This document shows, piece by piece, positions 32,311 to 43,812 of a DNA stretch of 64,000 nt (its first letter is position 1; each line of letters starts with the position of its first letter). The stretch is taken from the NCBI RefSeq assembly GCF_901709675.1, contig NC_051105.1, positions 12,320,604 to 12,384,603 on the forward strand, given 5' to 3'. The position numbers and the translations under genes are program-made. The notes under the pieces are model-generated. The model made no database searches. It saw nothing but the letters and a program-made list of their open reading frames with translations, and was not told the origin of the DNA. Origin of the DNA: Syngnathus acus (taxonomy: Eukaryota > Chordata > Actinopteri > Syngnathiformes > Syngnathidae).

Positions 32311-32797
32311 TATCACGGCTCCGCTCCTCTGTGGCACCAATCGCCACGTGGGGTGGAGCTTATTCACACATTCTCCTTCGATCCTCGTGTGTCAGTGTAT
32401 GTTGTTATGGTGTCTGTTCGCGCGTCTGTGCACTCGCTCCTCCTGCCTGTCTACCCGTAATCGGTGTAATCGCCGTCACTTGCCCCTCGTTACCTGTCTT
32501 GTACTTAAGTACCGTCTGCGTGTCACTCGCGGTCAGATCGTCCTGTTTGTTCTGTTAGTCTGTCCCTGTTGCCAGTTCTGTTAGCCTGTTTGCCCGTCCT
32601 GTTAGCCTGTTTGCCCATCCTGTTAGTCTGTTAGTCCTCCCTGTTAGTTCCTGTTTTCCTGTTTGTTCCTGCCTGTTAGTCCTACCATGTTCTCCTGCCT
32701 GTTTGTTCCCCTCATCCTCTCCTCCACCACCCTTTTCCCTTCAATAAATCTTGGTCCAAGCAGCATTTGGTCACCCAACTCCATTCCGTACGTGACA
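32311..32797 (+). mobile_element. Solo LTR with 5-bp TSD
   Basis: Ends TATCACGG...CGTGACA (degenerate TGTCACG inverted termini), flanked by GGAGG at 32306-32310 and 32798-32802. Interior has TACTTAAGTACC, repeated CTGTTAGTCTGT-like runs and AATAAATCTTGG near the end, as in Gypsy-type LTRs. No internal region, so formed by LTR-LTR recombination. Confidence 0.85.
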
Positions 32798-32929
32798 GGA
32801 GGAGGACGACTCCTCGTGTTCCTCCGCTTGAAGCAAAGCAAAGTCACTCCCTCCCACATACAAACATGGTGAACACGCATGAGACAAGCAGCGCCTCGTG
32901 AAATTTCACATTTGTTCTGAAGTACAGTA

Positions 32930-33480
32930 TTGGTGGATTACACGCACAAAATATACATGTCTCCCTGCTGCAACACATCCATCCATTCATTCAGCATCTG
33001 AACGTTTAAAGCCTGGACACAAAGCAATATTGTCTTTTAAAAGGAATCCTAATTTGACGGATTTGTTGGTGAGCGCGAACTTAGGGTGTGGGGTCTCGCT
33101 CACATTGAAACAGTCATCCACAGTGATTTCGGACACAGACAAAAGAAACTATGTTTTTGTACAAGCAGGGCTGAAGTTAACCTCAAGGAATGCCATTTAC
33201 TGCATAAGTTGCCGCCTATGTAGTACACAATATCTGAGCCGGATCAAAAACGGCATCAGAACTAGATTGCGCTCCCACCGACATAACATTTAGAACAACT
33301 GGAAACGAAACACACATCTAGTGGAACATTTTCGGTTACATAATTTGAGCATACGGGCACCTGAAAGTAATGCAGGCTGGTCGCGTCATGATAGAGATAC
33401 TGAAATTTCATGGAGTCGTATATCCTAAAATTAAAATCAGGCCTTTTCCATAAGTGGACAAAAAGCTGGAAAACTCAAGA
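32930..33480 (+). pseudogene. Penelope-like element C-terminus (GIY-YIG remnant)
   Basis: Open stretch 32898-33293 reads FKRNPNLTDLLVSANLG then NAIYCISCRLCSTQYLSRIK and TRLRSHRHNI. The order of this YCI.C..C..QY block and a following arginine-rich RLRSHR helix is that of the GIY-YIG nuclease of Penelope-like retroelements. The normal Y-x-G-E-T after QY reads LSRIK here, so the catalytic motif is damaged. The reverse transcriptase is absent. THLVEHFRLHNLS continues in frame past a stop. Confidence 0.6.
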
Positions 33481-33725
33481 TGAAAGAAAAGCATTAAGGT
33501 AAAGGAAATTAACATATGCAGTTTGGTCTCCACATGTGTGATGTTTCATGAATTCTGTCTGTAAACACTGTCATATACATACTATGATTATAACTATGTG
33601 TCACTTGAAATGCACAGAGAAAGCCAGTGAATCATAAATGGGTGCAGTGTAAACTCAAAGTAGAAATTTAACGAATGGTAGTTAAAAACTGGTTTCAATT
33701 TCAAGGCATCTTATGGAAACAAATA

Positions 33726-34598
33726 CAGTGGAGCCTCGGTTTTCGAACGTCCCGGTTCTCGAACAAATCGGTATTCGAACAAAAAATTCGAGATTTTTTT
33801 GCTTCGGATGTCGGACGAAATTCGGTTGTCGAACCTCGCGATATGAGCCGAGAGAACCCGCAAAACAACTGACTCTGTTCGTTATTACATTCTCGTTACT
33901 CTGAGGATTGCATCAACTCTAATCATGCCTCCAAAGGAAGCAAGTGGGAGCAGTAAAGCCATCCTAAAACAAAAAGACGCTCCTAAAGCAATGCGACAGT
34001 GAGCGCCCGGCGTGCTGCGGTTGCGCGATCGGACCAAATTAAGCTCCCTGTACACTGAGGTCCACTTAAATTTTGGAAAGTCCATTAGGACTTGAAAAAT
34101 ACTTTCTAAATTTTAGCGACCGCTCTGTCACAATAATGCGACCAGTGCGGTGCAGTCGGCGGCGCGCTACGGTTGCGCGCTACGGTTGCGCGCTACGGTT
34201 GCGCGTTCGGCGATGCGCTGCAGTTGCGCGATCGGACAAAATTAAGCTCCCTGCGCACTGATGTCCACTTAAATTTTGGAAAGTACAGCAGGACTTTAAA
34301 AATATTTTCTAAATTTCAGCGACGGCTCTGTCACAATAATGCAACCAGCGCGGTGCAGTTGCGCGGTCGGTGACGCGCTACGGTTGCGCGTTCGGCGGTG
34401 CGCTGCAGTTGCGCGATTGGACAAAAATGTGCAAATGAAAAAATGCTTAAAAAAGGCGAGTTTTTTTTTTTTTTTGCTTGGAACGGATTAATTTTTTCCC
34501 CATTATTTGTAATGGGAAAATTTGAGGCGGAATTCGAACGATTCACTTCTCGAACAGCCTTCTGGAACGGATTGTGTTGGTAAACCGAGGCTCCACTG
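33726..34598 (+). mobile_element. Tigger-like TA element, copy C
   Basis: Inverted ends CAGTGGAGCCTCGGTTTTCG and TAAACCGAGGCTCCACTG, TA at 33724-33725 and 34599-34600. A start near 33925 reads MPPKEASGSSKAILKQKDA before decaying. The GC-rich interior contains three to four tandem GTTGCGCGCTACG units (about 34160-34205) not seen in copies A and B. Provisional pogo/Tigger. Confidence 0.75.
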
Positions 34599-34934
34599 TA
34601 TATTGTTTGATTTGTGATGCATCAAGAACATCAAAGTCAAAGTCAAAGTCTGCTTTATTGTCAATTTCTTCACATGCCAAGACACACAAAGAAATCGAAA
34701 TTACGTTTCCACTATCCCACGGTGACAAGACATAGTACACGACGTACATACAAGCAAACAACACAAAATAAAAACAAGAAGGCACAAACAATGAATAATA
34801 CGAGTGATGAATAAATAATAAATAAACAAATAACACAATAAATAAGAGGAGCAAAACGGAGCAAGTGTGCATACAGCAGACAGTCAGAATATAGCGCAAA
34901 AGTACAGGACGCTACGCAGAAGGGGGGAGAGAGT

Positions 34935-37900
34935 TCAGGATCCTAACAGCCTGGAGTATGAAGCTGTTGGTGAGTCTGGTGGTGCGGGAGCGCAGGCTCC
35001 TGTACCTCTTCCCAGAGGGCAGAGGTTGAACAAAGAGTGAGCGGGGTGACTCACATCACTCACAATCGTGGTCGCCTTGCGGGTGAGATGGGAGGTGTAA
35101 ATGTCCTTCAAGGAGGGGAGTGAAGCACCAATAATCTTACCAGCCGTGTTCACTATGCGCTGGAGGGCCTTCATGTTGTAGTCAGTGCAGCTACCACCCC
35201 AAACAGCAATACAACTGGAGAGAACGCTCTCAATGGTGCCACGGTAAAATGTAGTCATGACGGCCGGAGGAGCACACGCTCGCCTGAGTTTCCGCAGGAA
35301 GTACAGGCGGCGCTGGGCCTTCTTTGCCAGTGATGCGGTGTTGGTGGACCAGGAGAGATCCTCACTGATGTGCACCCCCAGGAACCTGGTGCTGCTCACT
35401 CTCTCCACCACAGCACCGTCGATGGTCAGCGGCAGGTGTTGGGTGTGACCCTTCCGGAAGTCAATAGCAATCTCCTTGGTCTTGCTGAACTTCAGCAGGA
35501 GGTTGTTGCCCTTGCACCACGAGGTCAGAAGGTCAACCTCCAACCTGTATTGAGTTTCGTCGCCCTTGGTGATGAGACCCACCAGAGTCGTGTCGTCAGC
35601 AAATTTCACCATGCGGTTGGTGCTGTAGGTTGCAGCGCAGTCATGCGTCAGAGGGGTGAAGAGCAGCGGACTGAGCACGCAGCCTTGGGGGGCCCCCGTG
35701 CTCAGCGTGATGCTGGCGGAGACCTTGTCGCCAACACGTACCACCTGAGGTCTCTGACTGAGGAAGTCTAGCAGCCAGTTGCAGAGGTAGGTACTGAGGC
35801 CCAGCTTGGCGAGTTTGCAGATGAGTCGTTGTGGCACAATGGTGTTGAAGGCAGAACTGAAGTCCACAAACAGCAATCTCACATACAAGTCCCTACTCTC
35901 CAGGTGGGTGAGGGCCGAGTGGAGGGCAGAGCAGATGGCATCCTCAGAGGACCGTTTGGCTCGGTACGCAAACTGGAAGGGGTCTATGGTGGGGGGTAGA
36001 ATGGATCTGATGTGCTCCATGACAAGCCGCTCAAAGCACTTCATGATGATGGGCGTCAGTGCCACGGGGCGGTAGTCATTGAAGCAGGACGGGGCAGGTT
36101 TCTTCGGCACAGGTACGATGGAAACACGAAGGGACGACGGCTTGCTGCAGGGAAATGTTGAAGATGTCCGTGAAGACACCCGTCAGCTCCCCAGCGCAGT
36201 CCGTCAGCGCTCGACCCGGGATGTTGTCAGGGCCCGCCGCCTTACGAGTGTTGATAGCGGCAAGCGCCCTCCTCACGCTATCAGAAGAGAGGCACAGGGG
36301 CTGCTCTTGTGGAGGGGGAGGGGCCTTCAGCGGGCAAGTGCTGTTCTGAGCGTCGAAGCGAGCAAAGAAGCGATTGAGATCGTTGAACAGACGGATGTCG
36401 CCCTCACAGCTCTGCGGCCCGGGCTTGTAGTCCTGCCTGTCTGAATGCCCTGCCAAAGGCTCCGTGCGTCCTTGCTGTCCTTGAAGTGGGCGGTAATCCT
36501 GCAAGAGAACGCCCTTTTCGCCTCCTTGATACCCCGGGACAGGTCGGCCCTCGCTGTCCTCAAGCCAGCCTCATCCCCCGCTCTGAAGGCTTTGTCCCTG
36601 GCCCTCAGCAGCCTGAGGACAGCCCCAGTCAGCCATGGCTTCCAGTTAGCCCAAGTGACGATGTATTTCGAGTGGGTCACATCAATGCACTTCGCGACGT
36701 AAGAGGAAACAGAGTCAGTATACTCCTATATGTCCGTCCGATCATTGCAAGTGGCCGCCTGCTTAAACATTTCCCAGTCAGTAGAGCCAAAGCAGTCTTG
36801 AAGCACATCAGAGGCACCCTCAGGCCACACTCTAACCCGCCTGCGAACCGGCCTGGATGCTTTCACCATTTGTCTGTATGTGGGCAAAAGCATAACAGTG
36901 ATATCAGAGTCAGAGTCAGCTTTATTGTCAATTCCTTCATGCTAGGACACACAAAGAAACCGAAATACCGTTCCCCCTATCCCACGGTGACGAGACACAG
37001 CACACGATTAACACACAAGTAAAACAACGGGGAGAGAGTTCAGGACCCCAACAGCCCGGAGATCACAAACTTCGCCAGTGGCGAGCAGTGCTGGCATCCC
37101 ACAACAAAGTCCCGGCACCATTCTTCACGGATGTAGACGCACAGTCCACCTCCACGCGATGTTCCCCCTCGTACAATGGCCCGGTCCGCCCGATAGCGCG
37201 CCATCCGCTCCAGACGCACAGCAGCTACGCACTGTCCGGTCCGCAGAACTCAGCAGGCATGTTGATGTCCAGCGATCGAACGTCCGCCAGAAGAATGGAA
37301 GGCACGGCCGGGCGAGCTGGGGTGGCCGCCAGCCAGGCCCGGACGCCCAACCGGGGGAAGAATAGCAGGCGAGTCCGGCGACGCTCCAGGACGGCGCAGA
37401 CCGAGCGCCTTTAATGTCCCCGCTTCAAAGTGCAGATCGCCACAAAACTCGCTTTCGCCGATGTCGAGCAGAACCAGCCCGCCGCACTTGAAGCACAACC
37501 CGGTACGACGAGACGAACACACAAAACTGGCGGACAAACCCACATTAAACGACAAAACAAAACACCGTTCGGGACAGAGAGAGGCCGCAGCGTGTGCACG
37601 CGCCGCCATCTTACTTCCGCATCTGATATGGTCAGAAAGTCCAAGATGGGGGAGAGGGGCGGCTTTGAAAGCTCCTTTATGTGAAGAGTAGACCAGGTCC
37701 ACGAAGCTGTCGCCACGTGTTGGAAAATTAACATGTTGGTGAAGCCTCGGAAAAACAGACTTCAGGTTAGCGGGATTAAAATCCCCAGCGAAGATGGTGA
37801 AACCGTCAGGGTGCGCCGTCTGTTGTTCACTGACAGACTGGTACAGTTCACTAAGAGCCGCGATCCTGTCGCCTTCGATGTTGGAAGGCGGGATGTATAC

Positions 37901-38620
37901 CGCGACTAGCAGAATCGCAGTATATTCCCTCGGCAGGTAAAAAGGACGGCACTTAATGATCACAAACTCCGCCAGTGGCGAGCAGTGCTTGCATACCACT
38001 ACAGAGTCCCGGCACCATTCGTCATGGATGTAGACGCATATTCCACCTCCTCGCGATTTTCCCCCTTTTACAATGGCCCGGTCCGCCCGATAGCACGCTA
38101 GCCGCTCCAGATGTACAGCAGAGTCCGGAATGCTGACAGTCAACCAAGTCTCAGTGAACATGAGCACACAGCAGTCACGCACTGTCCGGTTCGTAGATCT
38201 CAGCAGGCGAACATAATCCATTTTGTTGTCCAGCGATCGAACATTCGCCAGAAGAATGGAAGGCACGGCCGGGCGAGCTGGGTTGGCCGCCAGCCTGGCC
38301 CGGACGCCTCCGCGCTTGCCCCTCTTCAGCCTCCTCGCACACCGCTTCCGACGCTCCCTAACCGGGGGAGGAATAGCAGGCGAGTCCGGCGACGTTTCAG
38401 GACGGAGCAGACCGAGCTCCTTTAATGTCCCCGCTTCAAAGTCCAGAACGCCACAAAACTCGCTTTCGCCGCTGTCGAGCAGAACCTGCCTGCTGTACTT
38501 GTAGCACGACTCAGTACGACGAGACGAACACACATAACTTCCGGACAAACACTCATTAAACGAACAAAACACCGTACGGGCGGGACAGAGAGAGGTCGCT
38601 GCGTGTACACGCGCCGCCAT
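34935..38620 (-). pseudogene. LINE endonuclease/reverse transcriptase, interrupted
   Basis: The endonuclease part is open at 37630-38620 (ILLANVRSLDNK, TETWLT, AGDFNPANLKS, GLSDH). After the inserted copy, ORF pieces at 36327-36680, 36076-36504 and 34935-36179 carry [25 protein letters not shown] and the RT motifs [18 protein letters not shown] and [10 protein letters not shown]. There are frameshifts near 36480 and 36110, and near 35000 in the C-terminus. Besides the insertion it is therefore independently decayed. Confidence 0.9.
36905..37623 (-). mobile_element. Nested L2/Rex1-like LINE with TSD and large internal deletion
   Basis: Starts GATGCGGAAGTAAGATGG (37623 downward), ATG at 37609, encodes MAARAHAAASLCPER... 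through the start of the endonuclease, then jumps near 37060 directly to the 3' UTR and (GACTCT) tail at 36905. Flanked by TGATAT at 36899-36904 and 37624-37629. It lost almost all of its coding region but kept both ends. Confidence 0.85.
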
Positions 38621-38630
38621 CTTGACATAC

Positions 38631-39440
38631 TGAAAAGCCTGTATATACATACATTACATGCAAAATGGAAGTTCTGGCTCCAATGTATTTATTTTCATTT
38701 TTGGGTTCCTGACGATTTACTGAAATAAAATCAAAAGTATCATTTCATTTGTTCTTTCAATATATCACTCTCGTATGCTCCCTTATGAAAATTAATCACA
38801 AGCACTCAGAGTAAATTCACAAAGGAAATGATAAGATATATTATACTCACATCCAGTCCAAATATGTATTAGACACGTCTGTCAGGCTATAATACAATAC
38901 CCAAGTGCAACACTTCCAAAATGTCAGTCTGTCTTTTTTCTTTCCCCAAAATAAAATGTTATCGTTGCCACATTTGTTGTCATTAGTCTTGGAATCGACA
39001 AGTGCCAGAAAACAAACCTCAAACACCTACATGATTCTTTTCCTCTGTGATTATAAAACATATATCGGGTGCTATCTTAGCCCTCAGGATATTGAACCAT
39101 CATACAGTACAAGTCACATTGCACATACGTAGTCACATTGCAGAGGTGAAAAATCAAGAACAGTGAATGGTGTTTGTGATCACATGTGAGATCAAACAGG
39201 AAGCCGCTTATTGTAGCATTTTAACCTATCTTACTGTGAGAGGGCTGTCATTGGAGTTTAAGAACAATGTTGTATCCAGGAAGAGCAGAAGGTATGGGAA
39301 ATTATAGTACAGGAAGTACACTAATAGACATTGTGCTGTTTTACAAATGCGCATCCTCAGAAATCTCGTTTTTATGAAGTGTAATCTCTAAATCCATCCA
39401 GCCAACCAGCTATTCTTCCATCCAGCCAGCTAGCCAGCAG
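38631..39440. other. No recognisable feature
   Basis: AT-rich sequence with no recognised repeat or ORF. Confidence 0.45.
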
Positions 39441-39444
39441 GCAA

Positions 39445-40620
39445 GTATCCACCACTTATCTATGGTCAGATCGCAGTGGCAGCAGCTTCAGCAGGAAAGC
39501 CAAAGCTCCCACTCCCCGACCACTTCTTCCAGCTCTTCCGGAAGGACACCAACATGTTTCCAGGCTAACCAGAAAACAGTCACTCCAGCATGTCCTGGGT
39601 CATCCCCAGGGTTTCCTGCCATTGGGACATGTCCGGAACACCTCAGAGAGTCGTCCAGGAGGCGTTCTAATCAGATGGTCGAACTACCTTATCAGACTCC
39701 TCTCACTGTGGAGGAGCAGCGAATCGACTTTGATTCTCTCCCAGATTACCGAGTTTCTCACCCTATCTCTAAGGGAGAGCCCGGACACTCTGAGGAGAAA
39801 ACTCATTTTGGCCACTTGTATCCGTATGCTTCCGGCCACGACCCACAGCTATCGACCATTGGTGAGGGTAGGAACAAAGATCGACCAGTTAATCGTGAGA
39901 TTCATCTTTCAGCTCAGCTCCTTCTTCATCACGACAAACACCTGCAGAGTTAGCATCACAGTACTCGCTGCACTGATCTGCCTGTCGATCTGCTCCATTC
40001 TACCTTCGCTCGCGAACAAAACTCTAATCAAATACTTGAACTCCACTTGGGGCAGAATCTTAGCCCTGACCTGGAGAGGGCATTCCACCATTTTCTGACT
40101 GAGGACCATGATTTGGAGGTGCTGATGTTCAGATCACAGTTTGAAGAATCCAACAGCACATCATCTGTAAAAAGCACAGATGCAATACTGAGACCACCAA
40201 ACTGGACCCCCTTAACGTTTCAGCTGCGCCTAGAAATTCTGTCTATAAGGATTATGAACTGAAAAGGTGACAAAGGGCAGCCTTGGCAGAATCCAACCCC
40301 TACCAGAAAAGAATCTGACTTGCTGCCAGAAATGTATACAGTCCAAACACCCTTGTCAAAGCTTTCGGTATCCCCTACTCCTGAAGCACCTCCCACAGAC
40401 CACCCCGAGGAACACTGTTGAACGCATTCTCCAAGTCACAAAACACATGTCAATTGGTTGGGCGAACTCCCATGCACACTTAAGGATGGTGCCGAAGGTG
40501 TAGAACTGGTCCACAATTCCACAGCCAGAACAAAAACCACACTGCTCCGCCTGAATCTGAGATTCAACCTCCGGACGGACCCTCCTCTCCAACACCCCTG
40601 AATAGAAAAAAAAAAAAAAG
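39445..40620 (-). mobile_element. LINE-A-type remnant (reverse transcriptase region)
   Basis: Minus-strand frames match the RT and C-terminal part of LINE-A: RRVRPEVESQIQAEQCGFCSG and WEFAQPIDMCFV at 40356-40595, then around 39909-40109 MVECPLQVRAKILPQVEFKY and VLFASEGRMEQIDRQI. Multiple stops and frameshifts. The plus-strand ORFs (39462-40098) are shadows. It preserves the RT section missing from the copy at 14508. Confidence 0.8.
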
Positions 40621-41404
40621 ATAGGGATTCTAGTGTAAATTTGGTCATAGCCTGGTTTTTAGTTAAGGTAAGGTATCATGGAAATAATGGATGTGTAAGT
40701 AACTTACCTGCATGCTAGGGCTGCTCGAAATCATAATCACGATTATTCTGTTCAATATTGAAATCACGATTAAATTTTTGAAATTGGAAAAGCATTTATT
40801 GAAAGTGTTTGGAACAGTATTTATTGAACATGTTTAAAAAAACCTCTCCTGTTATCAGTGTTGCGAAAGTTCATGTTTTACACGAACTAGTTCAAAGTTC
40901 AGTTCACAAATTTTAAAATGAACTTCTTCAGGTCATAGTTCATAATTGAAATTCCATTAACAAATTTATGGTTCCAAAAATAAAAAAATTATAGTTCTTT
41001 TCTTCCCCCAATAAAAACAAGTTGCTTCAAGATGTTACTCTCTGGCATTTTGGCATTTTCTCATTGTTTTCACCCATTTCACTCACTAGTATCTAGGTGC
41101 TATTGCCGTACAATCTTAAATACAAGAGAAAATTGCTTGAATTGACTTTGAATCAAAAACATGACTATTGTCGAGACTGTGCAAACACAAATAATCTGCT
41201 GTTGGTGCCAAACCAAGGTTGGAAATTAAGCATGTACAAATTAGGTATTTAATATGGAAAAATATATATATACCGTATTGGCCCGAATATGAGATGATGC
41301 TTTTTGCATTGAAATAAGACTGCAAAAGTGGGGGTCGTCTTACATTCGGGGTCTAGACATTATACCAATTCACAACGCTTGATGGCGCCAGATATCACAT
41401 CTCA

Positions 41405-41490
41405 GCCGACTTCACCTGGTCCATCCACACCTTGAAACAGGTGAAGAAGGCACACCAGAGGCTTTACTTCCTCAGGGTGAAAGCTGAAAC
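41405..41490 (+). mobile_element. L2-like RT C-terminus fragment
   Basis: FTWSIHTLKQVKKAHQRLYF in frame, then LRVKAET. This is the conserved QRLYFLR segment of L2-group RT thumb regions; too short to say which family. Confidence 0.6.
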
Positions 41491-41575
41491 AGCATCAAAT
41501 TCCACGCCCCCTGCTGGTTAACTTTACTCGACAAACGCAAAGTAAGCTAACCACCTGGACTAGCACGTCCCAAAC

Positions 41576-42286
41576 ATGGGTCCGAAGAAGGCATCAACGG
41601 CTCCCCTCTCTTCGGTGGAGGAGGTCGAAGATATTAAAAAGGCGTTGGACTTCCTCACTGAAGAAGTCTCGGCTGTCAGGTTGGAGCAGAAAGCTATCCT
41701 CAAGCTGGTTGAGGAGGTCAAGGCTCTCCGCATCCAGAATGCGGAAAATGAAAAGAAAATCACCTTCCTGGAAAGCAGGGTTGCTGACCTGGAGCAATAC
41801 ACCAGAATCAACGATGTGATCATCTCCGGAGTCAATATCAAACCCCGGTCATACGCCCGGGCATTGGCCGCTGGCGAGGGAGGTGAGCCCGATGAACTGG
41901 ATGTTAGCTCCACGGAGAAACAGGTGGCTACTTGCCTGCAGTCCAAGGGGATACAGCTGGACTGCGACAACATCGAAGCTTGCCACCCTCTGCTCAAGAG
42001 GAGCCCCGGAGACAAACCCGCTGTCATCATGCGGTTTGTCAACAAAAAACACAAGATTGCACTATTAAAACAAGGAAGAAAGCTGAGGAACCGACGTCTA
42101 CATCAATGAGCACCTGACCAAGCACAACGCTGATATTGCCAAAAAAGCACGCTACCTGAGGAAGCAGAAAAAAATTCAACATACCTGGACTACAAACTGT
42201 AAAATATTTATCAAGCTCAATGGAACACCGGAGGAAGCAAAAGTGCTGATGGTAAGAAGTATCGAGGAGCTGGATAGATACCAATG
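41576..42286 (+). pseudogene. LINE-C ORF1 (coiled coil plus FP-like C-terminus), frameshifted
   Basis: ORF1-type protein of a CR1-like LINE. The first open stretch, 41576-42109, has a heptad-rich segment (IKKALDFLTEEVSAVRLEQK onward) followed by YTRINDVIISGV and FVNKKHKIALL. A shift near 42090 restores DVYINEHLTKHNADIAKKAR through WTTNCKIFIKLNGTPEEAK to a stop at 42286. This tail resembles the baculovirus FP-like domain found in many LINE ORF1 proteins. ORF1 proteins bind the element RNA. One frameshift only, so moderately recent. Confidence 0.75.
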
Positions 42287-42326
42287 ATCATCATGCAGTC
42301 CTGTAAGGTAAACTCTACTCACAACC

Positions 42327-43000
42327 ATGACACACACCGAAAGAAGTCAAACATCTACACCTGAAGACAACAGTAACATGACTCAGAGCATTAGTGAACA
42401 CGACAAACTGGAACTCCAATCATTTCAATACACTGACCACAGTTCACTGGATATGGAACATGATATAGACCCGAATAACAACTTCTTCAACTCAATCAAC
42501 AATAACTGCAGTTATTATACTGATGAAAAATTTAATAGAATCAATAAAGATAGCAAACTGTCTATTATACATATTAACAGTAGGCGTCTGTATGCCAACT
42601 TTACAAACATTAAGGATTATCTTCATCAGTTAACTCGCCCATTCAACATTATTGCAATAACGGAAACATGGATCAAGTAAAAGGGGCGGACTTTGAGCTG
42701 GAGGGATATGACTTTATACACATAGATCGACAAAACAAAGGTGGAGGAGGAGTTGCGATCTATGTGGAAAAGACATTAAACGTCAGGGTGATACAGGATA
42801 TGTCAATGGTAGTTAACAACATATTGGAATGCATAACAATTGAAATACTCAAAGAAAAAAAGAAAAATGTAATCATTAGCTGCATATATCGGACACCAGG
42901 TTCTAGCATTGAACTGTTCACAGAATGGATGGAGGAGGTGAATAAGAGGAAAATAAGAGGAGACACCAGAAAATGGAGAAACAGTAGATTTATTTACATT
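42327..43000 (+). pseudogene. LINE-C ORF2 N-terminus (endonuclease), truncated
   Basis: Starts 41 bp after ORF1. 42327-42680 reads SIIHINSRRLYANFTNIKDY then FNIIAITETW, the opening and TETW motifs of the apurinic-type endonuclease. A shift/stop near 42680 leads into 42668-43045 with YDFIHIDRQNKGGGGVAIYV and IISCIYRTPGSS. It ends before the GDFN block. No reverse transcriptase present. ORF1-ORF2 order and motifs fit a CR1-group LINE. Confidence 0.75.
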
Positions 43001-43510
43001 TCAAAAACCAGTAGCCATTCATTTACAAATGTGATTGCACTTTAGTTTACATATTTAAATGGTCAGATATTAAGATGTGATAGACAGTTTTTGCATGATT
43101 TGAGTGAGGCAAAATAACATGCTTTTTCTCTCAAATATATTGCATAATCATTTGTTTCAGATGTACTGTAATTATTTTCTGTATAAAAATCAAATTTGGT
43201 GTTCAAAAAGCCTTTTTTCTCACTCGAGTCTTAAAAAAGAGGGGGTCGTCTTATAATCAGGGTCGTCTTATATTCGGGCCAATGCGGTATAGATGCTGAA
43301 ACAACAGAAACAATCTTTTTTATCGTGGTTTAATGCCAATTTCTCAAATGGTGTCACAGGATAACTTATTGTTCCCATTTGACAAGAAAGGGCGAGTGGG
43401 GGACTGCTAGTCACACGACATGGGTTTTAATCGAATGGAGCATCTGTCATCGCGCCGTGCGACTTCTTGAGACCGGGGTTGCCAAATCCTTTTTCCCTGC
43501 CTATTTAAAG

Positions 43511-43812
43511 TTAAAGTCCCAATGATCGTCACACACACATCTGGGTGTGGTTAAATTTGTCCTCGGCATTTAACCCATCCACGTGTGATTTTGATCCATC
43601 CCCAGGCGCAGAGGGGAGCAGTGAGCAGCAGCGGTGCCGCGCTCGGGAATCATTTGGTGATCTAACCCCCCAATTCCAACCCCTAATGCTGAGTGCCAAG
43701 CAGGGAGGCAATGGGTCCCATTTTTATAGTCTTTGGTATGACCCGGCCGGGGTTTGAACCCACAACCTTACAGTCTCAGGGCGGACACTCCACCGCTAGG
43801 CCACTGAGCTGG
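43511..43812 (-). mobile_element. SINE-2, full length
   Basis: On the minus strand: head CAGTGGCCTAGCGGTGGAG (A box region), B box GGTTCAAACCC, GGTCATACCAAAGACTATAA, then the CTCACTGCTCCCCTC block and CATTGGGACTTTAACTTTAA tail. TTTAAAG occurs at both sides (43504-43510, 43813-43819), which fits a target duplication but overlaps the tail motif. Confidence 0.88.

Larger units (their letters stand above)
34627..38623 (-). mobile_element. L2/Rex1-like LINE, near full-length, interrupted
   Basis: Reads on the minus strand from CAAGATGGCGGC (38623) to the (AAAGTC)n tail at 34627-34650. A second L2 copy (36905-37623) is inserted after codon SDH at the end of the endonuclease. On its far side the ORF resumes with ITVMLLPTYRQMVK. 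So the parent element was full length and coding before it was interrupted. Confidence 0.9.
41273..43287. mobile_element. TACCGT-C element with nested LINE
   Basis: Termini CCGTATTGGCCCGAATATGA and TATTCGGGCCAATGCGG, flanked by TA (41271-41272 and 43288-43289). Sub-terminal GTCGTCTTATA motifs occur near both ends. Interior largely replaced by LINE-derived sequence. No transposase. Confidence 0.75.
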
